Positions 44,461 through 52,879 of a stretch of DNA of 64,000 nt are shown here, piece by piece (position 1 is the first letter of the stretch; the number at the start of each line of letters is the position of its first letter). The translations under genes were made by a program, and so were the position numbers. The stretch is taken from positions 1 to 64,000 of the forward strand of contig NZ_SMCV01000001.1 in assembly GCF_004342285.1 (NCBI RefSeq), in the 5' to 3' direction. The notes under the pieces are model-generated. The model saw nothing but the letters and a program-made list of their open reading frames with translations, was not told the DNA's origin and made no database searches. The stretch is from Klebsiella sp. BIGb0138 (GTDB lineage: Bacteria; Pseudomonadota; Gammaproteobacteria; Enterobacterales; Enterobacteriaceae).

Positions 44461-45813
44461 ATGTCTAAAAACCCGATGATTCTGAACCTGTTTTTCTTTA
44501 ATCCCCAGGGAGATTACCGCTTCTCATGGCGCCACCCGCAGGCGCCCGGCAAAGAAATCTTTACCCTGAACTATTATGCCAGCCTGGCGAAAAAAGCCGA
44601 GGCGGCCAGTCTCGACGCCATCTTTGTCGCCGATCATATCGCCATCTGGGATACGGTGCCCAGCGGTCTGACGCACTACGCCAACGCGCGACTGGAGCCT
44701 ATCACCCTGCTTTCTGCGCTGGCGGCCGTCACCGAGCACATTGGCCTGATGGGGACCGCCTCCACGTCATATAACGAACCGTATAACCTGGCGCGCTATT
44801 TTGCCTCGCTCGACCTGCTGAGCAACGGCCGGGCCAGCTGGAACGTGGTCACCTCATGGCTGGAGGAGGAAGCGGCGAATTTCGGCCTCGACCAGCTACC
44901 GCAGCATGGCAACCACTACCAGCGCGCCGGTGAGTTTATCGACGTTGTCACCCGACTGTGGGACTCCTGGGAAGACGACGCCGTGCTGTATGACAAAGCG
45001 AGCGGTCTATTTGCCGATCGGCAGAAGGTGCACTCTCTCAACCATCAGGGGGAGTTCTTTAACGTGCGCGGGCCGCTGAACGTACCGCGCCCGCCGCAGG
45101 GCCATCCGGTGCTGGTACAGGCGGGGTCATCGGAGGCGGGGAAAAACCTGGCGGCGAGCTGGGCCGATATGCATTTCGTGTTTATTAAGTCTATCGAGGA
45201 GGGGTTGGCCTATCGTCAGGAGATGAATCAGCGGCTGCAGGCGAAGGGACGCGACCCGGCGCATTTCAAAATCATTGCCGGCGTCCTGCCGGTGGTGGTC
45301 AACTCAAATGCGGAAAAAGCGGCGCGCCAGCAGCTCAACGACCGCCTGATGAGCGACCAGATGGCGATCGATCTGCTCTCCTCCTACCTGCGGATGGATC
45401 TCAGCCCCTATCCTGTCGACCAGCCGCTGCCGCCGCTGCCGGATGAAGAGACCTTTGACGGTATTCGCACCGCGCTGCGGCTGATCCGCCATTACGACCC
45501 GGCGTTGACGATTCTCGAACTGGGTCGTCTGCTGCTGCAAAGCTCCGACAGCTGGCTGTTGATGGGCAGCGCCGAAGAGGTCGCCAGCGCGCTGAGCGAA
45601 ACCTGGCAGGCCGGCGCCGCCGACGGTTTTAACCTGATGTTCCCGCTCCTACCGGGCGATTTTGACCGCTTTGTCGAGCAGGTGGTGCCCATTTTGCAAC
45701 GCAACGGCGCGATGCATAACGGCTATCGGCCAGGAACGCTGCGGGAAAAGCTGGGCCTCCCGGCCGCGGAAAACCGCTTTGCCCGCCTACAGCAAGCGCA
45801 GGGCGCGGGTTAA
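44461..45813 (+). CDS. FMN-dependent monooxygenase, NtaA/SnaA/DszA family (luciferase-like)
   Basis: This 450-residue class C flavin monooxygenase has the bacterial-luciferase fold: LNLFFFNPQGDYRFSWRHP near 8-26, GRASWNVVTSWLEEEAANFG near 125-144 and HPVLVQAGSSEAGK near 217-230, as in NtaA, DszA and SnaA. These enzymes oxidise nitrilotriacetate, dibenzothiophene sulfone and similar compounds with FMNH2 supplied by a separate reductase, which is not seen here. The ATG at 44461 (MSKNP) is preferred over one 22 codons upstream that overlaps the binding-protein gene. It closes the transporter operon and has a terminator after it. A type II lumazine synthase lies about 2 kb away and may matter for flavin supply. 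Confidence 0.83.
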   Translation: MSKNPMILNLFFFNPQGDYRFSWRHPQAPGKEIFTLNYYASLAKKAEAASLDAIFVADHIAIWDTVPSGLTHYANARLEPITLLSALAAVTEHIGLMGTASTSYNEPYNLARYFASLDLLSNGRASWNVVTSWLEEEAANFGLDQLPQHGNHYQRAGEFIDVVTRLWDSWEDDAVLYDKASGLFADRQKVHSLNHQGEFFNVRGPLNVPRPPQGHPVLVQAGSSEAGKNLAASWADMHFVFIKSIEEGLAYRQEMNQRLQAKGRDPAHFKIIAGVLPVVVNSNAEKAARQQLNDRLMSDQMAIDLLSSYLRMDLSPYPVDQPLPPLPDEETFDGIRTALRLIRHYDPALTILELGRLLLQSSDSWLLMGSAEEVASALSETWQAGAADGFNLMFPLLPGDFDRFVEQVVPILQRNGAMHNGYRPGTLREKLGLPAAENRFARLQQAQGAG

Positions 45814-45822
45814 CGGACGTTG

Positions 45823-45852
45823 CGGAGAAGGTCCGGCCTTCTCCGGCTTTTA
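45823..45852 (+). terminator. Terminator after the monooxygenase gene
   Basis: CGGAGAAGG and CCTTCTCCG pair perfectly across TCCGG, followed by GCTTTTAT. The tail overlaps the stop of the convergent gene. Confidence 0.8.
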
Positions 45853-46650
45853 TAGCCGCGTCAGGCCGCTGTTTCTTGCCGTTTCGCGCCACGCCAGCAG
45901 CATAGAATAGGCTTCCCGGGTCTGCGGGCTAAAACCGCGGATCAGCAACGCTTCGCACAGATCGCGATAGCGCGGCGCGCTCACCAGCTGGCGCAACGCC
46001 GCTCTTAAGCCGGCGAGGGTTGCCGCCGACGTTTGCGGCCCGCTGATCAGCGGCAGCCCCGGCGCCAGCGGACTTTGCCCCACCACCGCCAGGCCATCGA
46101 GCAACGCGGGCTCGTGGCGTCGCAGCAACGCCCAGGTGACGCAGTCGATGGCGGCGATATCCGCCGCCCCCTGCTGCAGGCCGATAAGCGATTGTCGGTG
46201 GCTGCCGCTAAAAATCACCCCGGCGAAAAAGCGCCCTTCGTGGGCGAGCGGGGCGACCATTTTCAGCAGTACGTTATAGCCGGACTGCGAATCGGGCGAA
46301 TTGCATATCACCCGCCGGCCGCGAAAATCGGCCAGCTGCCGCCCTTTATCCGCCTCACGCGCCACCAGCAGGCTACGATAATAGATCCCTTCACAGCCGG
46401 GCGCCGAATAGTGAAAGCACCCCACCGTCTGTACCTGCGGTAGTTGGGTGACCAGCGGATAACCACAGGTCTGGCTGAGAAGGAGATCCGGCTGACGCCA
46501 GCGGGAGAGCAGATCCGGCGATGCTGCTGACGCAGGCCCCTCACCCACCGCTATCCCCTGCGCCAGCAGCAGCTCCCGCACCGCCGTCCAGAGCGCGCGG
46601 GTCTCCTCGAGACCGATGGCATACATCGGAAAATCGATCGCATCACTCAT
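45850..46650 (-). CDS. PhnD-like binding-domain protein without signal peptide
   Basis: This 266-residue protein has the PhnD/phosphonate-binding (periplasmic binding type II) fold: SQTCGYPLVTQL near 73-84, VICNSPDSQSGYNVLL near 130-145, GSHRQSLIGLQQGAADIAAIDCVTW near 160-184. It begins MSDAIDFPMYAIG and has no signal peptide or lipobox, so it should stay in the cytosol. That is odd for a binding protein. CAGGAG before the ATG at 46650 fixes the start. The gene overlaps the upstream desaturase gene by 8 bp, and there is no ABC ATPase or permease with it. A sensor or enzyme-partner role is possible. Confidence 0.7.
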   Translation of the reverse strand: MSDAIDFPMYAIGLEETRALWTAVRELLLAQGIAVGEGPASAASPDLLSRWRQPDLLLSQTCGYPLVTQLPQVQTVGCFHYSAPGCEGIYYRSLLVAREADKGRQLADFRGRRVICNSPDSQSGYNVLLKMVAPLAHEGRFFAGVIFSGSHRQSLIGLQQGAADIAAIDCVTWALLRRHEPALLDGLAVVGQSPLAPGLPLISGPQTSAATLAGLRAALRQLVSAPRYRDLCEALLIRGFSPQTREAYSMLLAWRETARNSGLTRL

Positions 46651-47623
46651 GATTCTCTCCTGGGGGCGCTTCCCTGACGCCGGGATGGGCGTTGACATTC
46701 ACCGCCTTAAACCAAAAAGCGCGCCACCACTCGCCGTAGCCGCGCACCAGAAAACCGTGGTTACGCTGCTGGTAATGCGCCCGCTCCCGCAGATAAATTT
46801 TGCGCAGACCATACCAGGGCACGCCGGGCAGGTCGTGATGCACGGCGTGGTAGTTGAGGTTAAGAAACAGCACCCGCCACAGCAGCCCCGCCTCATTGAT
46901 CACCGACCGGGCCAGCGGGTCGTCAGCGGCCCGGTGTTCCAGGAAGGAACGGACTTTGGTTAGCGCCAGCGCCGGATAGCTGACCGCCAGCACGAAATAG
47001 AGTAGCGAAAAATCACAGCGGGCGATCCACGCAAAGACCCCCGCCAGCAGGACGCCATGAATCCCCCACATCGCCATTGCTTTGCCCTGACGATGGCGAA
47101 AGGCGCTGACCGCGCCGGCGAGCGTCTGGATAATGTCCAGCAGCGGTGCCAGCAGCAGCCTGCCGGGAAAGGTATTGCGCAGATGAATCACCTGCCGTTG
47201 CCAGGGGGCGAAACGCCGCCAGCGTTCCGCGGTAAAATAGTAGGATTCGGGATCGTCCACCGGCAGCGTCAGGCTGACGTTGTGATGGTGCGCGAGGTGC
47301 GAATCGCGATAGAGACCGTAGGGATACCATACCGCCAGCGGCAGGGTACCCAGGAGCTGGTTCAGCCAGGGACGCGACGTCGGGTGGCCGTGGATCAGCT
47401 CATGCTGCAAAGACATATACCAGGCGCTAAACCAGATCAGCAGCACGGTGGCCGGGAAAAGGCCCAGCCTCTGCCAGCAGGCCAGCGTCGCGAACCAGCC
47501 GCCATAAACCGTTATAATTAATAGCCAGGTGGGGAGTTCACTGCGCCACAGCCAGCTTCGGGAAAGCTGACGAATCAGGTCGCGCTGCTGCTGATGCAAA
47601 TAGATCGACGGTTTTTTTGCCAT
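46643..47623 (-). CDS. Membrane fatty acid desaturase/hydroxylase-family protein
   Basis: This 326-residue membrane protein has the three histidine boxes of di-iron desaturases: HELIHGH at 74-80, HLAHHH at 109-114, and NYHAVHHD near 258-264 (His259, His262, His263). There are about four hydrophobic segments around them. The NxxHxxHHxxPxxPW pattern of the third box is characteristic. It would oxidise a lipid or other hydrophobic substrate, with a separate electron donor. It is the first gene of a two-gene unit with the PhnD-like protein. Enteric bacteria usually make unsaturated lipids without desaturases, so this is probably an acquired function. Confidence 0.83.
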   Translation of the reverse strand: MAKKPSIYLHQQQRDLIRQLSRSWLWRSELPTWLLIITVYGGWFATLACWQRLGLFPATVLLIWFSAWYMSLQHELIHGHPTSRPWLNQLLGTLPLAVWYPYGLYRDSHLAHHHNVSLTLPVDDPESYYFTAERWRRFAPWQRQVIHLRNTFPGRLLLAPLLDIIQTLAGAVSAFRHRQGKAMAMWGIHGVLLAGVFAWIARCDFSLLYFVLAVSYPALALTKVRSFLEHRAADDPLARSVINEAGLLWRVLFLNLNYHAVHHDLPGVPWYGLRKIYLRERAHYQQRNHGFLVRGYGEWWRAFWFKAVNVNAHPGVREAPPGENHE

Positions 47624-47795
47624 GACTGCCGGTACTCTTTCCGCGTTGTTTTTTTACCTCCGAAGATGTGAGATAACGCGAAAAATAACAAAGTATTTAA
47701 ATCACTTAGCTTTGCCAGAAAGCGGCGAAGGCGGGCTAAACAGTATCAGGATTCATATTAAGTACCGCGCATAGGAGAAAGGCGGGCTTCGTCTC

Positions 47796-47818
47796 TTGAC
47801 ATTACAGTATAATGTTAA
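47796..47818. promoter_or_regulatory. Dyad over a perfect -10 element, upstream of the lumazine synthase gene
   Basis: TTGACATTA-CAGTA-TAATGTTAA has 9-bp arms with one mismatch and contains TATAAT at 47808-47813. No fitting -35 lies 17 bp upstream, so the promoter would need an activator or use a different spacing. It is about 100 bp before the gene and may be an operator. Confidence 0.45.
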
Positions 47819-47882
47819 CAGTCTGTTCCAATCCGTACCGCTGCTTCGCGCTGAAAGCGGAATATAAGAGATATCATTAGAC

Positions 47883-47907
47883 GCGCCTCGCCTGAGGCGC
47901 TCATTTT
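47883..47907 (+). promoter_or_regulatory. Leader hairpin just before the lumazine synthase ribosome site
   Basis: GCGCCTC and GAGGCGC pair perfectly across GCCT and are followed by TCATTTT, then GGAG four bases later. The layout looks like an attenuator or a translation-limiting hairpin. No conserved FMN-riboswitch sequence is present around it. Confidence 0.5.
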
Positions 47908-47920
47908 ACAGGAGTGTGTC

Positions 47921-48364
47921 ATGCCATCGTTAAACGTCGCCTTCATCAAAGCCAACTGGCACAGCGACATCGTCAGCCAGGCCCAGAGCGGTTTTCAGCA
48001 GGAGCTGGATCGTCAGCAGGTCGACTATGCGCTCGACAGCTGGGATGTTCCCGGCGCATTTGAAATGCCGCTTCTCGCCCAGCGGCTGGCAAAAAGCGGA
48101 AACTATGATGCCATCGTGTGCGCCGCGCTGGTGGTCGATGGCGGCATCTATCGCCATGACTTCGTGGCCCAGGCCGTGGTCAGCGGCCTGATGCAGGCTC
48201 AGCTGGCGACCGAAGTCCCCGTGTTCTCCGTCTCCCTGACGCCACACAACTTCCAGCCCGCCGCCGAGTTCATCGATTTTTACAGCCAGCACTTCATCAA
48301 AAAGGGCCAGGAAGCGGCGAAGGCGGTACTCCAGATCCATAATTTGCCGCTGCCGAAAGCATAA
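47921..48364 (+). CDS. 6,7-Dimethyl-8-ribityllumazine synthase, type II (RibH2-like)
   Basis: This 147-residue protein matches the decameric type II lumazine synthases known from Brucella and Mesorhizobium: VAFIKANWHSDIV at 6-18 with the Trp typical of the class, DVPGAFEMPL near 41-50, and DGGIYRHDFVAQAVVSG near 73-89. It condenses a pyrimidine (5-amino-6-ribitylaminouracil) with a four-carbon phosphate in riboflavin synthesis. The enterobacterial housekeeping RibH is of type I with a different sequence, so this is an additional copy. It stands alone, with GGAG before the ATG and a hairpin in its leader. A conditional or flavin-stress role is possible. Confidence 0.87.
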   Translation: MPSLNVAFIKANWHSDIVSQAQSGFQQELDRQQVDYALDSWDVPGAFEMPLLAQRLAKSGNYDAIVCAALVVDGGIYRHDFVAQAVVSGLMQAQLATEVPVFSVSLTPHNFQPAAEFIDFYSQHFIKKGQEAAKAVLQIHNLPLPKA

Positions 48365-48498
48365 TGCGATGAAATGAACCGCTTTCCCGCTAGCGATGGG
48401 TCTCCGGCGGCGGTGGTCCTCTGCGGGGACCTGTCGCCGATGAACTGCGGGCCGGGACCTTGCTGAGCGGAGCCGACGCCGTAACCCGCGCAGCGGCC

Positions 48499-49671
48499 CT
48501 ACTTCATCAGCGCCTGAAACTGCGGGTTAAACTCATCAAAAATTGGCAGGGCGGCTGCCCCGAGGGCGGCGGTGTCGGTGCCGGTCATCCCCATCTTGAC
48601 CCGCATTGCCGGCAGGTAGCGTCCGCGCACCGATTGATACAGCGGCGGCAAGCGGGCCAGCACTTTCTCCAGCAGCGGCGCCGGCATCATCCCCCCGACC
48701 ACCACCGTTTCCGCATCGAAGACGCACTCCAGCAGGTTGATCGCCTGGCGCAGCGGCGGTAGCGCCGTCTCAATCCAGCGGTCGAAAAGCGCCTCCTCTA
48801 CCGCCAGCAGATCCTCGGGCAGCGCCCGGTAGGGATCGAGCCCGCAAAATTCATAGGCCGCCTGCAGGGAGACGTAGCGCTCCAGGCAGCCCTGATTGCC
48901 GCAATAACAGGCCCGTCCGCCCGGCTGCACCACGATATGCCCGATCTCGCCGGCGTTATGCGCATGGCCGGTATAAATATGGCCGTCGGTAAAGATCCCG
49001 GCTCCCAGCCCGGTACCGATGTACAGATAAACAAACGAGTTAAGCCGCCGGGCGACGCCGTGGAAACGTTCGCCGATGGCCGCCACCGTGGCATCGTTTT
49101 CCAGGGTCACCGGCAGTCCGCTTATCCGCGCCAGCTCGGCTGCCACATCCACCCCCTCCCAGCCGTTGAGGGTGGTCGGTCCGGTTGATGAGATCCCCTC
49201 CACGCCGAACGGCCCGGGCATCACCACGCCCATGCCCAGCACCCGGCTCCAGTCGAGCCCGGGGAGGGTTTTCATCTCCTGCACGACCTCGGCAATGCAG
49301 GCAAAGGTGGCACCAGGTTGGGGCTTTTGCACCAGAATGAGCCGGCGGAAATGGATCTCCCCGGTGAGATCACCCAGCACGATAATCAGCGTCTGGTGAT
49401 CGAGGTGGATGCCGATCGACCAGGCGCTGGCCGGGTTCAGGCTCACCGGCACCGCAGGCTGGCCGCGCCCCGCCGCCCGCCGCGGTTCGTGGCTGGTGAG
49501 GATCGCCATCTGCTGCAGCTCGGCGACAATATTGGAGACCGTCTGCGGGGTCAGAGCGGTTAATCGCGCCAGCTCCGCCCGGGTCAATTTTCCGTGCAGG
49601 CGCACGGCTTCAATCACCACCCGCCGGTTGTGCACACGCGCATGTTCAAGGTTGGTTCCCGATGTTTTCAT
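48499..49671 (-). CDS. ROK-family transcriptional regulator (NagC/Mlc-like)
   Basis: This is a 390-residue regulator. The winged HTH at ~15-65 is LTRAELARLTALTPQTVSNIV. The sugar-binding ROK domain that follows has GIHLDH, LENDATVAAIGERFHG near 190-205, IGTGLGAGIFTDG and the zinc-binding CYCGNQGCLERY near 255-268. The ATG at 49671 is preceded by AGGACGGGAC; a frame eight codons longer is less likely. It is divergent from a sugar ABC operon with a PfkB kinase and is almost surely its repressor. Two inverted repeats lie in the divergent gap. Confidence 0.87.
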   Translation of the reverse strand: MKTSGTNLEHARVHNRRVVIEAVRLHGKLTRAELARLTALTPQTVSNIVAELQQMAILTSHEPRRAAGRGQPAVPVSLNPASAWSIGIHLDHQTLIIVLGDLTGEIHFRRLILVQKPQPGATFACIAEVVQEMKTLPGLDWSRVLGMGVVMPGPFGVEGISSTGPTTLNGWEGVDVAAELARISGLPVTLENDATVAAIGERFHGVARRLNSFVYLYIGTGLGAGIFTDGHIYTGHAHNAGEIGHIVVQPGGRACYCGNQGCLERYVSLQAAYEFCGLDPYRALPEDLLAVEEALFDRWIETALPPLRQAINLLECVFDAETVVVGGMMPAPLLEKVLARLPPLYQSVRGRYLPAMRVKMGMTGTDTAALGAAALPIFDEFNPQFQALMK

Positions 49672-49754
49672 TGTGTCCCGTCCTGGTCGCATCATGCTGC
49701 AATTTTAGCCAGCGTCACAATTCGCGCAATGACATTCTCAGACGGCCTTTCGGC

Positions 49755-49782
49755 TGGCATAAGCTTTGCTACGCTTATGCCA
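49755..49782. promoter_or_regulatory. 28-bp dyad with a sigma-54-like match, upstream of the sugar operon
   Basis: TGGCATAAGC and GCTTATGCCA are perfect 10-bp arms around TTTGCTAC. Read alone, TGGCATAAGCTTTGCT also fits the RpoN consensus, with GG-N10-GC intact (14 of 16 positions). No NtrC-type enhancer is visible upstream. A repressor operator or hairpin is the simpler reading, about 100 bp before the binding-protein ATG. Confidence 0.5.
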
Positions 49783-49821
49783 AGGGCCACGAATGAAGTC
49801 CCGGCCGTATTGTCGCCCCGA

Positions 49822-49844
49822 TTAAATCAATCAAATTGATTTAA
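49822..49844. promoter_or_regulatory. AT-rich dyad, candidate ROK operator
   Basis: TTAAATCAA-TCAAA-TTGATTTAA has perfect 9-bp arms. Length and A/T-rich arms resemble NagC/Mlc-type operators. It lies 39 bp before the binding-protein ATG, where binding would block transcription. Confidence 0.6.
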
Positions 49845-49882
49845 TTAATCATATCCCTCTTTTCAGTACAGTGGAGAGCAAC

Positions 49883-51130
49883 ATGAAATACCACAGTGCA
49901 CTTCGGATGAAAGTCGGTCTGCTGGCGATGCTGGTCATCAGCGGCAGTGCGGCAGCCGCCGCTACCCAGGTTAACGCCCTGTTTATGACCCAGGCGGCGT
50001 ACAGTGAAAACGATATTCGCGCCATGACCGCCGACTTCGAAAAGCAGAACCCGGATATTAAAATCAACCTCGAGTTCGTCCCTTACGAAGCGCTGCATGA
50101 CAAAATCGTCGCCGCGCGCGGCGCCGGCGGCAACGGCTATGACGTGGTGCTCTTCGATGCCATCTGGCCTGCCGAATTTAGCCATTTCGATCTCCTGCAG
50201 GATGTCTCCGCCCGCATCCCCGCCGATGAACGGGAGAAAGTCTTCCCCGGGGCGATGAATACCGTGGTCTATAAGGGCAAAACGCTGGGCATGCCGTGGA
50301 TCCTCGACACCAAGTATCTTTACTACAACAAGGCGATGCTCGACAAAGCCGGGATCAAGCAGGTGCCGACCAGCTGGCAACAGGTGCTGGACGACGCCAA
50401 AATCATCAAGGATAAAGGCATCGTGAAATACCCGCTGGTATGGAGCTGGTCGCAGGCGGAGGCGCTGGTGTGCGACTACACGACCCTCGTCTCCGGCTTT
50501 GGCGGTCAGTTTTATCAGAACGGCAAACTGGATTTCTCGACCCCGGCCTCGCTGAAAGCCGTGACGCTGATGAAAACCTCGCTGGATGAGGGGCTGAGCA
50601 ACCCGGCGTCCCGCGAATACCTGGAAGAGGACGTCCGCAAGGCCTTCTCCAACGGCGATGCGGCCTTCGCCCTGAACTGGACCTACATGTACAACATGGC
50701 CAACGACCCGAAACAGAGTAAAGTGGCCGGCGATGTCGGCATTATTCCTGCGCCCGGCGATACGCCGGACAAACCCGGAGCCGTGAACGGGTCAATGGGG
50801 TTAGGGATTGCCAAAGCCAGCCAGCATCCGGAGCAGGCGTGGCAGTATATTCACTATCTGACCTCGCAACCGGTCCAGGATAAATACGCGAAGTTGAGCC
50901 TGCCGGTGTGGAAATCCTCCTATCGCGACCCGGCGGTCGCCAACGGTCAGGAGAGCCTGATCGCCGCGGCGGATAAGTCGTTGAACGTCATGCTCTCACG
51001 GCCGGAAACCGCGGACTATTCGCGACTCTCCAACACCTTGCAACAGCAGCTTCAGGCCGTTTTACAAGGTAAAGCCGCCCCGGAAGCCGCCATGCAAGCC
51101 GTCGATAAAAGCGCGGCGCGCCTGCGTTAA
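49883..51130 (+). CDS. Sugar ABC transporter substrate-binding protein (CUT1 type)
   Basis: This 415-residue periplasmic protein has a signal peptide (cleavage near AAA-ATQ, residue ~27). The CUT1 (MalE/UgpB-like) pattern is YSENDIRAMTADFEKQNPDIKINLEF after the signal, YDVVLFDAIWPAEF in lobe 1, and GKTLGMPWILDTKYLYYN. GGAGAG lies before the ATG; a GTG four codons upstream is less likely. It is the first gene of a five-gene operon. The sugar is unknown. Transport of an unphosphorylated sugar fits the PfkB kinase further down. Confidence 0.88.
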   Translation: MKYHSALRMKVGLLAMLVISGSAAAAATQVNALFMTQAAYSENDIRAMTADFEKQNPDIKINLEFVPYEALHDKIVAARGAGGNGYDVVLFDAIWPAEFSHFDLLQDVSARIPADEREKVFPGAMNTVVYKGKTLGMPWILDTKYLYYNKAMLDKAGIKQVPTSWQQVLDDAKIIKDKGIVKYPLVWSWSQAEALVCDYTTLVSGFGGQFYQNGKLDFSTPASLKAVTLMKTSLDEGLSNPASREYLEEDVRKAFSNGDAAFALNWTYMYNMANDPKQSKVAGDVGIIPAPGDTPDKPGAVNGSMGLGIAKASQHPEQAWQYIHYLTSQPVQDKYAKLSLPVWKSSYRDPAVANGQESLIAAADKSLNVMLSRPETADYSRLSNTLQQQLQAVLQGKAAPEAAMQAVDKSAARLR

Positions 51131-51139
51131 GGACTTTTG

Positions 51140-52048
51140 ATGCTGAGTTTGCAACAACGCGAGCATCGTCAGGCATGGGTGCTGCTGGCGCCCATGCTGA
51201 TCGTGATGTTCCTGCTGACGGCCTGGCCGCTGGCACGCACCCTGTGGCTGAGTTTTACCGATACCGCGCTGGTGGGGAATGGCGATGCGACGAACTACGT
51301 CTGGCTGGATAACTATCTGTATGCGTTAACCGACCCGGACTTTCGCGCCGCCTTCGCCCGCACGCTCTATTTCACCGTGGTCTCCGTCGCCATCGAAGGG
51401 GTCATCGGCGTGCTGGTGGCGCTGTTGCTCAATCAGCGCTTTGTCGGGCGCACCCTTTTGCGGGTGCTGGTCATTTTGCCCTGGGCGCTGCCCACTATCG
51501 TTAACGCGATGATGTGGCGGCTCAACTTCAACCCAGACTACGGCAGCGTCAACGCCCTGCTCAGCCAGCTGGGCCTCATCGACGGCTATCGCAGCTGGCT
51601 GGGATCGCCGGACTCAGCCCTCAACGCGGTGATGCTGGCGGATATCTGGAAGAACTATCCGCTGGTCACCTTACTGGTGCTGGCGGCGCTGCAGTCCATT
51701 CCTGAAGATTTGTACGAGGCGGCCCGCCTTGACGGCGCCTCGGCGTGGCGGCGGTTCCGCGCCATTACCTTCCCGGCGATTGCCGCGCCGCTGGGCGTAG
51801 CCCTGGTTCTGCGCACCATCGACGCCTTCAAGGTATTCGATATCATCTACGTGATGACCCGCGGCGGCCCGCTGGATAGCACCCGCACGCTGAGCTTTTT
51901 CGTTTATCAGGAGTCCTTTAGCTATCTCCGCGCCGGCAGCGGCGCGGCGTATGCCATTCTGATGACCCTGATGTGCGCCCTGCTGATCGCCCTGTATCTG
52001 TTTATGCTGCTGCGCCAGCGTCGTCGGAGCCGAGAATATGAAGCGTAA
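51140..52048 (+). CDS. Sugar ABC permease 1 (MalF/UgpA-like)
   Basis: This is a 302-residue inner-membrane protein with six spans. The coupling loop with the EAA motif is YEAARLDGASAWRRFRAITFP near 193-213. The ATG at 51140 lies 9 bp after the binding-protein stop with AAGGA before it; the TTG one codon earlier is not needed. It pairs with the second permease, whose start overlaps its end by 11 bp. Confidence 0.9.
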   Translation: MLSLQQREHRQAWVLLAPMLIVMFLLTAWPLARTLWLSFTDTALVGNGDATNYVWLDNYLYALTDPDFRAAFARTLYFTVVSVAIEGVIGVLVALLLNQRFVGRTLLRVLVILPWALPTIVNAMMWRLNFNPDYGSVNALLSQLGLIDGYRSWLGSPDSALNAVMLADIWKNYPLVTLLVLAALQSIPEDLYEAARLDGASAWRRFRAITFPAIAAPLGVALVLRTIDAFKVFDIIYVMTRGGPLDSTRTLSFFVYQESFSYLRAGSGAAYAILMTLMCALLIALYLFMLLRQRRRSREYEA

Positions 52049-52877
52049 AATCCGCACTCTGCTGCGCTATCTGGCGGCGCTGCTGGTCGCCCTGTCGATT
52101 CTCGCCCCGATGGCGTGGCTATTTTTAATGAGCGTCAGCGCCACCGCCGATCTGACCCGGGTGCCGCTGGAATGGCTACCCCGCCAGTGGGACTTTAGCC
52201 GCTACGGCCGCCTGCTGTCGCTGCAGCCCGGCGAACCGGGGGCGCTGTTTCTCCCGGCCCTGCGCAACAGCCTGCTGGTGGCCGCCGGCGCGACGCTGGT
52301 TTCGCTGCTGCTGGCGGTCCCCGCCGCTTTCAGCTTCTCGCGCTATCCTGGACGCGACGGCTGGCTGTACGCCGGGTTGGGTATCTATATGGTGCCGCCG
52401 GTGGCCTTCGTGCTGCCGCTCTATTTTATTCTCGAACACTTCGGGCTGCTGAATACCCGCAGCGGGCTGGTGCTGGTCTACTGCTCGCTGATCATGCCGT
52501 TCCTCACCTGGATGGTGAAAAACCAGTTCGACGCCCTGCCGCAGGACATTGAACAGGCCGCGCGGCTGGATGGGCTGCGGGTCTGGCAGGTCCTGCTGCG
52601 GATCACCATTCCGTTGGCAAAACCGATGCTGGGGGCGTCGGCGCTGTTTGGCTGGCTGCTGGCGTGGGATGAGTTTTTCTACGCGCTGTTGTTTACCAGC
52701 AATATCGCCGCCCAGACGCTACCGGTTACCATCGCCGGTTTTACCGCCGGGCGCGCCACCGACGACGGTCTGGTGGCCGCGGTCGGTATTCTCGCCTCGG
52801 TCCCGCCCTTGTTTATCGCTATCTGGTTACAAAAAACGCTGGTCAGCGGCCTCACTAACGGTGGAAGTAAAGGATAA
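52038..52877 (+). CDS. Sugar ABC permease 2 (MalG/UgpE-like)
   Basis: This is a 279-residue inner-membrane protein with about six spans. The EAA-type coupling motif is IEQAARLDGLRVWQVLLRITIP near 171-192. The start overlaps permease 1 by 11 bp, and the kinase gene begins 2 bp after the stop. Together with permease 1 it forms the heterodimeric channel. Confidence 0.9.
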   Translation: MKRKIRTLLRYLAALLVALSILAPMAWLFLMSVSATADLTRVPLEWLPRQWDFSRYGRLLSLQPGEPGALFLPALRNSLLVAAGATLVSLLLAVPAAFSFSRYPGRDGWLYAGLGIYMVPPVAFVLPLYFILEHFGLLNTRSGLVLVYCSLIMPFLTWMVKNQFDALPQDIEQAARLDGLRVWQVLLRITIPLAKPMLGASALFGWLLAWDEFFYALLFTSNIAAQTLPVTIAGFTAGRATDDGLVAAVGILASVPPLFIAIWLQKTLVSGLTNGGSKG

Positions 52878-52879
52878 CT

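Noticed and set aside
47624-47920. FMN riboswitch in front of the lumazine synthase gene
   Set aside because: The conserved RFN segments are not present; only a simple hairpin and a dyad are seen.
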